64,000 nt of DNA from Berkiella sp050247135 (lineage in GTDB: Bacteria; Pseudomonadota; Gammaproteobacteria; Berkiellales; Berkiellaceae), in NCBI GenBank assembly GCA_050247135.1, contig JBFWUT010000004.1, forward strand, positions 1 to 64,000. Reading direction: 5' to 3'. This document shows, piece by piece, positions 9,504 through 19,800 of this stretch. The translations under genes and the position numbers were made by a program. How positions within the stretch are numbered: position 1 is the first letter of the stretch; each line of letters begins with the position of its first letter. The notes below the pieces were generated by a model. It saw only the letters and a list, made by a program, of their open reading frames with translations. It ran no database searches and was not told where the DNA came from.

Positions 9504-10373
9504 ATGCAACAGTTGCCTATTGACCTAAAATCACATAGTTCGGTTGTACTTGCCGATAAAGTGCGCCATATTTGCGCTCCTCTTTTTCAACACTTTAATG
9601 TTAATTTGTTTTATTTTATTAAGTCCTATTACAGCGGAGCCAAAAAGGGTAAACGACTGCTACTATCTTCAGACGCTAACTGGGTTGATGATTATTTTCA
9701 AGCCAAACACTACCAATATGAACTGGTTAGCTACCCAAAAGTTTTACAAGATAAAACCTTTGTTGCCAGCATTTGGGAAGGCTGCAGTTCAAATCATGAT
9801 TCCTGTAAAATGGGTTTACTGACACAAAAGAAATACCATGTGTCTCACCTGTTTTATCTGACCTGGGTATACGATGACTATATTGAAGTGTATGTCTTTG
9901 GCATTAAAGAAGGCCAAGATCATGTGCCACAACAGTTATTGTTCAACATGGATATTTTTCAACACTTTTGCCATTACTTTAATGACATTGGCCAAAATTT
10001 GATCAAACAAGCCAGCAAAGATGCGTTTGATGTTCCGATCTCTGACTCCAATAATTACTCAAACCCGCACTATCTTGATGTTACAGTAAAGCAAAAACAA
10101 GCCATGCTGGATAAGATGCCTATTGATAAAGTGTATTTAAAGGGTAAGTATCAAAATGTTTATCTCACTATCGAAGAAGCAAAAACTATTGCGCTAGCTT
10201 GCCAAACTTTGCAATATGCTGAAATCGCTGAGGTTTTATCAGTTTCTGTGCACACCATAAAATATCGCATTAATAGCATCCGCAAAAAATGCCATGCAAA
10301 AAATAAACATGCACTAATTCAACTATTTATTGAAGAGGATTTCGTCACGCTGCTCAAACAAGCACTTAAGTGA
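9504..10373 (+). CDS. LuxR-type helix-turn-helix transcriptional regulator
   Basis: 289 residues. The C-terminal 65 residues form a LuxR/FixJ-type helix-turn-helix: LTIEEAKTIALACQTLQYAE aligns with the family's first helices, then IAEVLSVSVHTIKYRINSIR with the recognition helix. The N-terminal 200 residues are a sensor-like domain I cannot assign; I see no receiver aspartate and no clear acyl-homoserine-lactone signature. It sits downstream of the ankyrin gene on the same strand, with its own tandem promoters, and its last eight bases overlap the convergent glmM. Its target genes are unknown. Confidence 0.85.
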   Translation: MQQLPIDLKSHSSVVLADKVRHICAPLFQHFNVNLFYFIKSYYSGAKKGKRLLLSSDANWVDDYFQAKHYQYELVSYPKVLQDKTFVASIWEGCSSNHDSCKMGLLTQKKYHVSHLFYLTWVYDDYIEVYVFGIKEGQDHVPQQLLFNMDIFQHFCHYFNDIGQNLIKQASKDAFDVPISDSNNYSNPHYLDVTVKQKQAMLDKMPIDKVYLKGKYQNVYLTIEEAKTIALACQTLQYAEIAEVLSVSVHTIKYRINSIRKKCHAKNKHALIQLFIEEDFVTLLKQALK

Positions 10374-11715
10374 CTTTGGCGATATCCGAAACAACCTGCG
10401 CAATATCATTGGCAATTTGTTCGATCCGGTCTTTGTCCTCACCTTCTACCATCACCCGCACCAAAGGCTCAGTGCCAGAAGGGCGTAGTAGAATACGACC
10501 ATGCTCAGCCAATGCTTTTTGCGCCTGAATGCAGGCGTCTTGTACCCGTTGGTTATCAACGACTTGTTGACCATTTCGCACCGGCACATTCAACAGTATT
10601 TGCGCACACTTCACCATGCCCTTCTTCAACTCATGCAAAGATTGATGGCTGCGGCAAATTTCACCCAACACTTGTAATGCAGAAACAATACCATCACCTG
10701 TTGAGGTTTTATTTAAGCAAATAATATGGCCTGATCCCTCACCACCTAGACACCAGCCCTTTTGCATGAGGGCATCCATCACATAGCGATCACCCACTTT
10801 GGTACGGGTAAAGGGAATATTGAGATCTTTGAGTGCATTTTCAAGCCCAAGGTTACTCATTTGGGTTCCCACTACCCCACCATTTAATTCACCTTTTGCT
10901 GCATAGGCTTTGGCAATGATAAATAGCAGTTCATCTCCATCAACCACTTCGCCTTTATGATCGACAAAAATCACCCGATCACCATCACCATCAAAGGCAA
11001 TCCCTAGCTCTGCTTTATGTTCTAATACAGCTTCTTGTAACGAAGCAGGATGAGTAGAGCCACAGTTTTCATTAATATTAAAACCATCTGGTTCTTTGTG
11101 AATACTAATGACTTGTGCGCCTAATTCTGTAAAGATATGTGGTGCAACATGGTAGGTGGCGCCATTAGCACAATCCAAAACCAGTTTAATTCCTCTTAAA
11201 TCATATTTTTGCAAAAAAGTACTTTTACAAAATTCAATATAACGAGCTGCCGCATCACTGCGAATTTTTGCGCGGCCAATTTGTCTTGGTTCCACAGTAG
11301 TCATGCTTTGGGTTAAAAAGCCTTCAATTTTACTTTCAATCGTATCAGGCAGTTTCTTGCCATCAGAGCTAAAAAATTTAATGCCATTATCATAATAAGG
11401 GTTATGCGAAGCACTCACGACGACACCTACTTGTGCACCTAATGAACGCGTTAAGTAGGCAATCCCTGGTGTTGGCATAGGACCTAATAAATAAACATCA
11501 AGACCTGAGGCAATTAATCCCGCTTCTAAAGCAGCCGCTAACATATACCCTGAAATGCGCGTGTCTTTACCAATCAGCACTGTGCCTTTGCCATCTTGAG
11601 CTAAGACTTGTCCAACGGCCCATCCTAATTTTAAAGCAAACTCTGCGGTAATGGGGGGAACTCCCGTTCGACCACGAATACCGTCGGTTCCAAAATATTT
11701 ACGCTGCTGTGACAC
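10366..11715 (-). CDS. glmM: phosphoglucosamine mutase
   Basis: Converts glucosamine-6-phosphate to glucosamine-1-phosphate for UDP-GlcNAc, the precursor of peptidoglycan and LPS. 449 residues with all family motifs: catalytic S103 in VSASHNP, metal site AFDGDGDRV near 240, sugar-binding GEGSGHI near 325, and phosphate-binding RPSGTEPLVRVM near the end. The start lies inside the 3' end of folP (17-base overlap), consistent with a folP-glmM operon. Confidence 0.97.
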   Translation of the reverse strand: MSQQRKYFGTDGIRGRTGVPPITAEFALKLGWAVGQVLAQDGKGTVLIGKDTRISGYMLAAALEAGLIASGLDVYLLGPMPTPGIAYLTRSLGAQVGVVVSASHNPYYDNGIKFFSSDGKKLPDTIESKIEGFLTQSMTTVEPRQIGRAKIRSDAAARYIEFCKSTFLQKYDLRGIKLVLDCANGATYHVAPHIFTELGAQVISIHKEPDGFNINENCGSTHPASLQEAVLEHKAELGIAFDGDGDRVIFVDHKGEVVDGDELLFIIAKAYAAKGELNGGVVGTQMSNLGLENALKDLNIPFTRTKVGDRYVMDALMQKGWCLGGEGSGHIICLNKTSTGDGIVSALQVLGEICRSHQSLHELKKGMVKCAQILLNVPVRNGQQVVDNQRVQDACIQAQKALAEHGRILLRPSGTEPLVRVMVEGEDKDRIEQIANDIAQVVSDIAKVT

Positions 11716-12526
11716 TTAAATTCTCCTTGCAGTGAGGTTGGACCGCTTTTAACACCGCAAGTGCATCGAAGGTCGCAGCAACATCGTGCACACGCACAAT
11801 AGCAGCGCCTTGCAACAGCGCAATCAGCGCAGCACTCAGACTTGCAGGTAAGCGAAGCTCTGCGGGCCTATTTAATAAAGCCCCAAACATGCTTTTGCGG
11901 GAAATACCAACCAGTAGCGGGCAACCTAGTGATTTAAAAAAAGATAAGTTGCCCAATAAAGTTAAATTATGTTCCAAGGTTTTACCAAAGCCAAAACCCG
12001 GATCAAGCCAAATATTTTTGCGTGACAATCCATGGGCTTCACAAGCATTAATTCTGGCGACAAAAAAATCATAAATTTCTTGTAAGATATTTTCGTACTG
12101 TGGCTTATGTTGCATAGATTCAGGGGTGCCCTGCATATGCATTAAGCACACTTTTACGGGCTGGTTAGCGACAACGTTTAACGTGTCTTCATTTTGCAGA
12201 GCATTGACATCGTTGATAATGGAGGCGCCTAAACGAATGGCTTCTTTCATGACCTGTGCATGACGGGTATCGACTGAGACGGGGGTTGCGGTTTCTTTTA
12301 CCAATTTTTCTATCACTGGCAACACACGATCACATTCTTCTTGAATACTGATAGGTTGTGCACCAGGCCTGGTCGACTCACCACCAACATCGATAATATC
12401 TGCGCCTTCGGAAATTAATTGCAAGGCATGTTCGAATGCCGCCGTGTGTGAATGATGAAAACCCCCATCATAAAATGAATCGGGGGTCACATTCAGGATG
12501 CCCATGATTTGTGGATAAGCGAACAA
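11699..12526 (-). CDS. folP: dihydropteroate synthase
   Basis: Joins p-aminobenzoate to dihydropterin pyrophosphate in folate synthesis; sulfonamide target. 275-residue TIM-barrel protein with MGILNVTPDSFYDGG near the start, the pterin-site DVGGESTRPGA, and LLVGISRKSM near residue 210. It lies between ftsH and glmM, the usual gammaproteobacterial order. Confidence 0.96.
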   Translation of the reverse strand: MFAYPQIMGILNVTPDSFYDGGFHHSHTAAFEHALQLISEGADIIDVGGESTRPGAQPISIQEECDRVLPVIEKLVKETATPVSVDTRHAQVMKEAIRLGASIINDVNALQNEDTLNVVANQPVKVCLMHMQGTPESMQHKPQYENILQEIYDFFVARINACEAHGLSRKNIWLDPGFGFGKTLEHNLTLLGNLSFFKSLGCPLLVGISRKSMFGALLNRPAELRLPASLSAALIALLQGAAIVRVHDVAATFDALAVLKAVQPHCKENLSVTAA

Positions 12527-12557
12527 TCTAACAACTCCTTAACAGTAAACGGTAAGT

Positions 12558-14504
12558 CTAATGAGACTTAGCCGTATCACCTTCATCTAGATTGCGCTTT
12601 TCCGTGGTCGTATCTTTCGCAGATACAGTCGTCTCATTGGAAACTGGCGTTGCATTCGGGGGCTCTTTACCACTGGTAGAGGTCCAATCCCTAGGTTCAC
12701 GAGGCGTACGTCCTGCCATGAGATCCGATAGCTGCTCTGTATCGATCGTTTCATACTTGAGCAATGCTTCAGCCATTTTATGTAAAATACTTTCTTTCTC
12801 AACCAGAATCGCTTTTGCCTTTTCATAGTTACGATCAATGATAAGACGAATTTCTTCATCAATCACACTAGCCGTAGTGCTAGCAACTTCTTTGCGCGTT
12901 CCTACGCTATGGCCTAAGAAAATTTCACCATCATCTTCGCTATAGGTTAATGGACCTAAGCGTTCTGATAAACCCCATTTAGTAACCATGTTGCGTGCAA
13001 TTTCGGTAGCCCGCTTAATATCATTGGATGCACCGGTTGTAACGCTGTCAGCACCAAAAATAAGTTCTTCAGCAATACGACCACCAAACAAGCTGGTGAT
13101 TTGACCTTCCAATCGCTTCTTAGAATAACTGTATCTGTCTTCTTCCGGTAAAAACATGGTGAGCCCCAAGGCAGCACCACGAGGGATAATGGAGACTTTA
13201 TACACAGGATCGTGCTCTGGCACCGTTAAGCCCACAATGGCGTGGCCCGCTTCATGATAAGCAGTTAATTTACGTTCACTTTCGTTCATTACCATGCTGT
13301 GACGTTCAACACCCATAATAATTTTATCTTTAGCGCGCTCCATTTCTTCCATGTCGACAAAACGCTTATTGAAACGTGCAGCAGATAAAGCCGCTTCATT
13401 GACTAAATTCGCTAAATCGGCACCAGAGAAGCCAGGCGTTCCTCTGGCAATCACTTTCGGTTCAACGTCGTCGCCCATGGGCACCTTACGTAAATGAACT
13501 TTTAGAATTTGTTCGCGACCGCGCACATCAGGTAACCCCACCACCACTTGGCGATCAAAACGACCTGGGCGCAATAAGGCTTTATCAAGTACGTCGGGAC
13601 GGTTGGTTGCTGCAATAACAATAACACCTTCGTTGCCTTCAAAGCCGTCCATTTCAACTAATAATTGGTTCAGTGTTTGCTCGCGTTCATCATGACCGCC
13701 ACCAAGACCTGCCCCACGATGGCGACCCACCGCGTCAATTTCATCGATGAATATAATGCAAGGAGCGTGTTTTTTGGCTTGTTCAAACATGTCGCGCACA
13801 CGAGATGCACCCACACCGACAAACATTTCAACGAAATCTGAGCCCGAAATGGTAAAGAAGGGCGCTTTCGCTTCACCTGCAATCGCTTTTGCTAATAAAG
13901 TCTTACCCGTACCAGGTTGACCTACCATGAGTACACCGCGTGGAATGCGTCCACCTAAGCGTTGGAATTTTTCTGGGTCTTTTAAGAATTCGACTAATTC
14001 TTTGACTTCTTCTTTGGCTTCATCGACACCTGCCACATCGGCAAAGGTCACTTTGACTTGATCTTCACCCAGTAATCTTGCGCGGCTTTTACCAAAGGTC
14101 ATGGCACCACGGCCACCACCGCCTTGCATTTGGCGCATAAAGTACATCCAGACCCCGATAAATAAAATAATCGGGAACCAGCTAATGAAGATGCTCATTA
14201 ATAAACTTTGTTGTTCAGGTGCTTTGCCAACCACTGTGACTTTGTTTTTAATCAGCTCTGGCAAAATATAATCATCTTGCAATGGCATATAAGTGACAAA
14301 ATTATCATCGTTACGGGTCGCACCACGAATTTGGCGGTTATCGATCGTAACGGATTTCACTTCGCCTTGTTTGACTTGATCAACAAATTGGGAATACGGA
14401 ATCTTAGTTACCTGTGCATGTCTTGGTCCGAAGTTGCTAAATACAGACATCAAGATGACGGCAATAATTAGCCATAATACTAAGTTTTTTACCATGTCAT
14501 TCAA
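12558..14504 (-). CDS. ftsH: ATP-dependent zinc metalloprotease FtsH
   Basis: Membrane-anchored AAA+ protease that degrades misfolded membrane proteins and regulatory proteins such as sigma-32 and LpxC. 648 residues: two transmembrane helices (about 5-24 and 103-124) around a periplasmic domain, Walker A GQPGTGKT 195-202, Walker B IIFIDEIDAVG near 250-260, zinc site HEAGH 417-421. The start at 14504 is TTG, with AAGGGG seven bases before it; ATG 14495 is the alternative. About 136 bases separate it from rlmE. Confidence 0.97.
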   Translation of the reverse strand: MNDMVKNLVLWLIIAVILMSVFSNFGPRHAQVTKIPYSQFVDQVKQGEVKSVTIDNRQIRGATRNDDNFVTYMPLQDDYILPELIKNKVTVVGKAPEQQSLLMSIFISWFPIILFIGVWMYFMRQMQGGGGRGAMTFGKSRARLLGEDQVKVTFADVAGVDEAKEEVKELVEFLKDPEKFQRLGGRIPRGVLMVGQPGTGKTLLAKAIAGEAKAPFFTISGSDFVEMFVGVGASRVRDMFEQAKKHAPCIIFIDEIDAVGRHRGAGLGGGHDEREQTLNQLLVEMDGFEGNEGVIVIAATNRPDVLDKALLRPGRFDRQVVVGLPDVRGREQILKVHLRKVPMGDDVEPKVIARGTPGFSGADLANLVNEAALSAARFNKRFVDMEEMERAKDKIIMGVERHSMVMNESERKLTAYHEAGHAIVGLTVPEHDPVYKVSIIPRGAALGLTMFLPEEDRYSYSKKRLEGQITSLFGGRIAEELIFGADSVTTGASNDIKRATEIARNMVTKWGLSERLGPLTYSEDDGEIFLGHSVGTRKEVASTTASVIDEEIRLIIDRNYEKAKAILVEKESILHKMAEALLKYETIDTEQLSDLMAGRTPREPRDWTSTSGKEPPNATPVSNETTVSAKDTTTEKRNLDEGDTAKSH

Positions 14505-14640
14505 GCAGCAACCCCTTCCATTATCGGTGAAATGCGTGACCTATCACGATTTTGCCAACGCCTATTTTGATTTTAATGCAGAGTACAGAACGAATCCATT
14601 TAAGTTAAATATACAACAAAATGCTCTACTACGAAAACTC

Positions 14641-15273
14641 TTACATACTATTATTATAGTAGCCTCGTGCCAAGACATATAGCTCTCGTGAAGCAGATCG
14701 AGAGGCATCCGGCTTTCGTATGTTAACTTGCTTAAAGTGTTTCCGTACTGTCCTAATGAAGAGATCAAAGCCTTCGCCTTGAAATATCTTGAAAAGAAGG
14801 CCGCCACCTGACTTTAGATGATCTTTAGCGAACTCAAAAGCCAACTCAGCAAGCTCCATGACGCGGGGTTGATCGACATCAATAATCCCGCTGATATTGG
14901 GTGACATATCAGAAACCACCCAATCAATTGGCTGTCCTTTGACTTCCGCCTCTAAAGCATCCAGTGTGGCTTGCTCTGTAAAATCACCTTGTAGCATAGT
15001 GACGCCCGAAATAGGTTCCATTTCCAAGATATCTAGCGCAATAAGCTTGCCTTTAGCACCGATGATTTTTGCCAGAACTTGAGACCATCCCCCAGGAGCT
15101 GCTCCCAAATCGACGATACTCATACCCTGGCGGAATAGCTTGTCTTGTTCTTGGATTTCTAAGATTTTATAGCTCGCACGTGAGCGGTAACCCTGCTGTT
15201 GGGCTTTTTTAACGTAGGGATCATTAAGGTGCCTTTCGATCCAGGATTTGCCGTGTTTCGTACGAGATACCAT
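14641..15273 (-). CDS. rlmE: 23S rRNA (uridine-2'-O-)-methyltransferase RlmE
   Basis: FtsJ/RrmJ family enzyme that 2'-O-methylates U2552 of 23S rRNA (E. coli numbering) late in 50S assembly. 210 residues with the SAM motif VDLGAAPGGWSQ at 54-65. The catalytic tetrad known from E. coli maps to K36, D81/D122, K162 and E197. Divergent from yhbY, a common pairing. Confidence 0.96.
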   Translation of the reverse strand: MVSRTKHGKSWIERHLNDPYVKKAQQQGYRSRASYKILEIQEQDKLFRQGMSIVDLGAAPGGWSQVLAKIIGAKGKLIALDILEMEPISGVTMLQGDFTEQATLDALEAEVKGQPIDWVVSDMSPNISGIIDVDQPRVMELAELAFEFAKDHLKSGGGLLFKIFQGEGFDLFIRTVRKHFKQVNIRKPDASRSASRELYVLARGYYNNSM

Positions 15274-15294
15274 TGTGCAGGGCCATTGACTCGG

Positions 15295-15324
15295 TTAGAA
15301 TGCGTTAGTTGTTCTGCATTCTAA
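15295..15324. repeat. inverted repeat in the rlmE-yhbY divergent gap
   Basis: TTAGAATGC at 15295-15303 and its perfect reverse complement at 15316-15324, separated by 12 bases, in the 66-base gap between the two divergent genes. Its size and symmetry fit an operator or an mRNA hairpin; no regulator can be named. Confidence 0.5.
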
Positions 15325-15339
15325 AGTAAAATCATAAAA

Positions 15340-15609
15340 ATGTTAACGCGTCCTTTTCTAAAAACACTCGCCACCAAGGCTCACTCCCTGCGCCCGACCG
15401 TGATTATTGGCAACAAAGGCCTTACTGAGAATGTACACAATGAGATTGAAGCTGCCTTACTAGCCCATGAGCTGGTTAAAATTCGCGTCAATGCAGCCAC
15501 CCGTGAAGACCGGCAACTGATGGTCAACGAGATTATCAGCCAGCATGAGAGCGCCATGGTACAGCAAATTGGTCATATTTTAGTCATCTATCGCCAAAAA
15601 CCCGAATAA
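15340..15609 (+). CDS. yhbY: CRM-domain ribosome assembly RNA-binding protein YhbY
   Basis: 89 residues forming one CRM domain, which binds pre-50S particles. Typical features are LRPTVIIGNKGLTENVHNEI (the GNKG loop) and the ending GHILVIYRQKPE. Divergent from rlmE, also a 50S maturation gene. Confidence 0.94.
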   Translation: MLTRPFLKTLATKAHSLRPTVIIGNKGLTENVHNEIEAALLAHELVKIRVNAATREDRQLMVNEIISQHESAMVQQIGHILVIYRQKPE

Positions 15610-15623
15610 ATGCCCCCCCTGTT

Positions 15624-15652
15624 TTTTTACTCAATAAGTTACCAACTATAAT
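15624..15652 (+). promoter_or_regulatory. probable promoter of the RND efflux operon
   Basis: A perfect -10 TATAAT at 15647-15652 with a weak T-rich -35 (TTTTTA) 17 bases upstream, about 40 bases before the adaptor start. Confidence 0.4.
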
Positions 15653-15691
15653 TTATTAAAGTTATTTCTCCAAATCATGCGGGAACAGGGT

Positions 15692-16834
15692 ATGTCAGGC
15701 CACAATACTCGCGCCATTGCACTCACCTTGGGCATCATTCTTTTGGGCGCCATTGGCGGCACTATTTTTTATCAGAGGACATCCAAACCTCCTGCGGATG
15801 CCAACATCGCCACGGTCACCGTCGCTCAACCTATCAAACAAGAAATCACCGAATGGGATGAATACACGGGCCGCTTCGAAGCAGATGAACGAATTGACGT
15901 TCGCGCAAGGGTGGGAGGTTACTTAGAATCCGTACATTTCACCGATGGTGAGATCGTCAAAAAAGATCAACTGTTGTTTGTCATCGATCCCCGCCCCTAT
16001 CAAGCCGCACTTAATCAAGCTCAAGCTGCTATTGTCGCCGCCCAAACTAAAGCTGACTACGCAGCGAATGAATTTAAGCGAAGCTCGAACTTGGTAAAAT
16101 CAGGCAGTGTCTCACAAGGAGACTTTGACGAAAAAAGACAACAACAAGAACAAACCATTGCAGATGTTCAGGCAGCCAAAGCTGCTGCCGAACGCGCCCG
16201 ACTGGATTTGGAATTTACCAAAATTACAGCCCCTATCTCTGGAAAAATCAGTAATAAAAAAGTCAGTGAAGGTAATCTCATTACAGGGGGCAATCAAAAT
16301 GCCACCTTGCTTGCAACGATCGTAAGTTTGGATCCCATTCATTTTTATTTTGATATTGATGAGCAAAATTATCTTAAATACGTTCGCATGGCTAAAGGTT
16401 ATCTTAATCCAGTTAAAGAAAATAGAGAGCCCGTATTCGTCGCATTAATGGACGACAAAGCCTTCAATCGCAAGGGCTATATGGATTTCATAGATAATCG
16501 CATTGATGAAAGTACCGGCACACTGCGTGGTCGCGCTTTATTTGAAAATCCCGATTTTGTATTACTCCCCGGCCTGTTTGGACGGATTAAAATTATGGGT
16601 CAAGAACCCTATTCCGGGATCTTAATTAATGATGAAGCCATCATGACAGATCAATCACGCAAATATGTCTTTGTAGTAGATAGTGAAGGTGTTGTCAGCA
16701 CACGCACAGTTACATTAGGCCCAATTATCGATGGAAAACGCGTGATCAGAGAAGGACTGCAAGGAAATGAATGGATCATCACTAAGGGAATACAACGCGC
16801 TCGTGATGGCGCTAAAGTGAATGTGAAAAAATGA
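15692..16834 (+). CDS. RND efflux periplasmic adaptor (AcrA/MexA family)
   Basis: Membrane-fusion protein linking an inner-membrane RND pump to an outer-membrane channel. The ATG at 15692 gives 380 residues with an N-terminal membrane anchor (about 9-27), the barrel-sandwich half-motif VRARVGGYLESVHFTDGEIV, a coiled-coil hairpin near 100-170, and ITAPISGKISNKKVSEGNLI closing the lipoyl domain. An upstream in-frame ATG at 15677 lacks a ribosome site. The last four bases overlap the pump gene, so they form one operon. No TolC-type gene is nearby. Confidence 0.93.
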   Translation: MSGHNTRAIALTLGIILLGAIGGTIFYQRTSKPPADANIATVTVAQPIKQEITEWDEYTGRFEADERIDVRARVGGYLESVHFTDGEIVKKDQLLFVIDPRPYQAALNQAQAAIVAAQTKADYAANEFKRSSNLVKSGSVSQGDFDEKRQQQEQTIADVQAAKAAAERARLDLEFTKITAPISGKISNKKVSEGNLITGGNQNATLLATIVSLDPIHFYFDIDEQNYLKYVRMAKGYLNPVKENREPVFVALMDDKAFNRKGYMDFIDNRIDESTGTLRGRALFENPDFVLLPGLFGRIKIMGQEPYSGILINDEAIMTDQSRKYVFVVDSEGVVSTRTVTLGPIIDGKRVIREGLQGNEWIITKGIQRARDGAKVNVKK

Positions 16835-19800
16835 AATTTGCACATTTTTTCGTTGAAAGACCTATTTTTGCCACAGTGCTTTCTATCATAATCGTCTTGA
16901 TGGGAGCTCTATCCTATTATGCCTTACCTGTTGCTCAATATCCTGAAATTGTGCCACCAACCATTGTAGTGCGGGCTTCTTATCCTGGTGCAAATGCTGA
17001 AACCATAGCAGCCACTGTGGCAACTCCTTTAGAGCAAGAAATCAACGGCGTAGAAAATATGCTGTATATGTCCTCACAATCCACCAGTGATGGAAACATG
17101 TCCCTGACGCTCACCTTTAAATTAGGAACAGATTTAAACGATGCTCAAGTCTTAGTCCAAAACCGTGTTTCGATTGCCAGTGCCAAACTCCCAGAAGAAG
17201 TGCGACGACTCGGAATAACCACTCGCAAAAGCTCCCCCGATCTGATGATGGTGGTGCATCTTTTATCTCCTGATCAAACCTATGATCAACTTTACATTAG
17301 TAACTATGCTATTTTGCGTATCAAAGATGTTTTAGCTCGGCTTGACGGGGTTGGTGATATCACCATCTTTGGTGCTAGAGAATATAGCTTGAGAGTGTGG
17401 CTAGACCCTGACAGATTAGCAACTTATGCGCTCACTGCAAACGAAGTCGTCGATTCTCTTCGTGAACAGAATGTTCAAGTCTCTGGAGGCTCATTAGGCA
17501 ATCCACCAACCGATGGCAGCAACGCTTTTCAATATGTGGTGAGTACTCAAGGACGCTTTGACGACATTGAGCAATTTAGAAATATCATTATTAAATCAAG
17601 CCTTGAAGGAAGGATCGCAAGACTTCGTGATGTTGCCAGAGTAGAGCTTGGTGCAAAAGAATATTCGACCAATAGCTACATGGACAATAAAGCCGCAGTC
17701 GCTATTGCTATTTTTCAACGTCCAGGAACCAACGCTCTGGAAGCAGCAAAAGATATTCAAAAAACCATGGAACGCTTAAAAGAGGATTTTCCAAAAGGAT
17801 TAAGTTATACCATCGTTTACAATCCGACTGAATTCATTGCAGAATCGGTCACTGCTGTCATCCATACACTATTTGAAGCAACAGCATTAGTGGTACTAGT
17901 AGTACTGATTTTTTTGCAATCTTGGCGCACCGCGATTATTCCGATTGCAGCCATCCCTGTGTCACTGATTGGTACCTTTGCCGTGATGGGTGCTTTTGGC
18001 TTCTCCATCAATACCCTGACACTATTTGGTCTTGTGTTAGCCATTGGGATCGTGGTCGATGATGCAATTGTTGTGGTCGAAAACATCGAACGTCACATAG
18101 CCACCGGCTTATCGCCCAAAGAAGCAGCACACAAAACCATGGATGAAGTAGGTACTGCGCTCATTGCCATAGCGCTAGTATTAAGTGCGGTATTCATTCC
18201 CACGGCGTTTATTCCGGGGATCTCAGGCCAGTTTTATAAACAATTTGCGCTCACCATTGCGACCTCAACCGTTATTTCTGCCTTTAATTCTTTAACTTTA
18301 AGCCCGGCACTTGGGGCGCTATTATTAAAACCTCATGATCCCAATCACCCCAAAAATAAAGCGCTTATTTACCGATTTGCTGAGAGCTTTGCATCGAAAT
18401 TCAATCATTTTTTTGATGCCATGAGTGAACGCTATGCGAAAATTGTGGGGGGCGTTGTGAAACGTTGCTCTATCGTATTATTTCTTTATGCTGGCCTTAT
18501 TGGTTTAACGTTATTCATGGCTAAGCATGTTCCTACCGGTTTTATCCCTGCTTTAGATCAAGGCTATGCAATTACGGTGGTGCAATTGCCAGACGGTGCC
18601 TCCTTAGGCAGAACCGACAAGGTCGTGCGTCGCGCCAGTCAAATTATTATGGAAACGCCAGGCATAGCACATGCCATCGCTTTTGCAGGATTTTCAGGAG
18701 CGACCTTTACCAATGCGCCCAATGCAGCAGCTATTTTTACCCGCTTTGACTCCTATCGTGAAAGAGCCAAACAAAATTTAAAAGCCCCAGAACTCATTGC
18801 TTCATTACAAAAACGGCTAAGCGAAATTGATGATGCATTTATTATCGTGGTAGCTCCTCCTTCCGTTCGAGGACTTGGGAGTTCAGGTGGTTTTAAAATG
18901 CAGTTGCAAGATACTGGCGGTAATGGCTTTCGCAACCTCTTAACATCTGCCAATTTTCTGATAGATGAAGCCAGGAAAGATAAGGAATTAACGGGTGTCT
19001 ATACTACCTTCACCGCCAATACCCCACAAATTTATTTAGATATCGACCGAACCAAAGCCCGCATGTTAAACGTGTCCATCAGCAATATTTTTCAAACATT
19101 ACAAGTATACTTAGGATCAGCGTATGTTAATGACTTTAACATTTTTGGCCGATCGTATCAGGTCACGGCGCAAGCAGACATGCCCTTTCGTTTATTGCCT
19201 GAACACATTACCCGTTTAAAAACCCGTAGTACTACAGGGGCTCTAGTCCCTCTAGGCAACTTGGTAAAAATTCGTGATATTACCAGTGCTGATTTAATAC
19301 AGCGCTTTAATATGTATACCTCTGTTCCCATTAATGGCTCAGCAGCGCCAGGTTACAGTTCAGGTCAAGCACTCAACACCATGGAAAAACTTGCCAAAGA
19401 ATATTTACCAGAAGGCACTAGCTTCGCTTGGACAGAGCTCGCCTATCAGCAAAAGCTCTCGAGTGGATCGGCCGCCATATTTTTTATTCTATCTGTCGTT
19501 TTTGTCTTTTTACTGCTCTCTGCTCAATATGAGAGCTGGAGTTTGCCGTTAGCGATTATATTAATCGTCCCGATGTGTGTTTTATGCGCTCTTTTAGGTA
19601 TTAACCTGCGCGGTATGGATAATAACATTTTAACGCAAATTGGATTAGTGGTTCTAATTGGCCTTGCAGCCAAAAATGCGATTTTGATTGTTGAATTCGC
19701 CAGACAGCAAGAAGAAATTTACGGTAAAAATATGATAGAGGCTGTGATTGAGGCCTGCCGCTTACGACTGCGCCCTATCTTGATGACCTCATTCGCTTTT

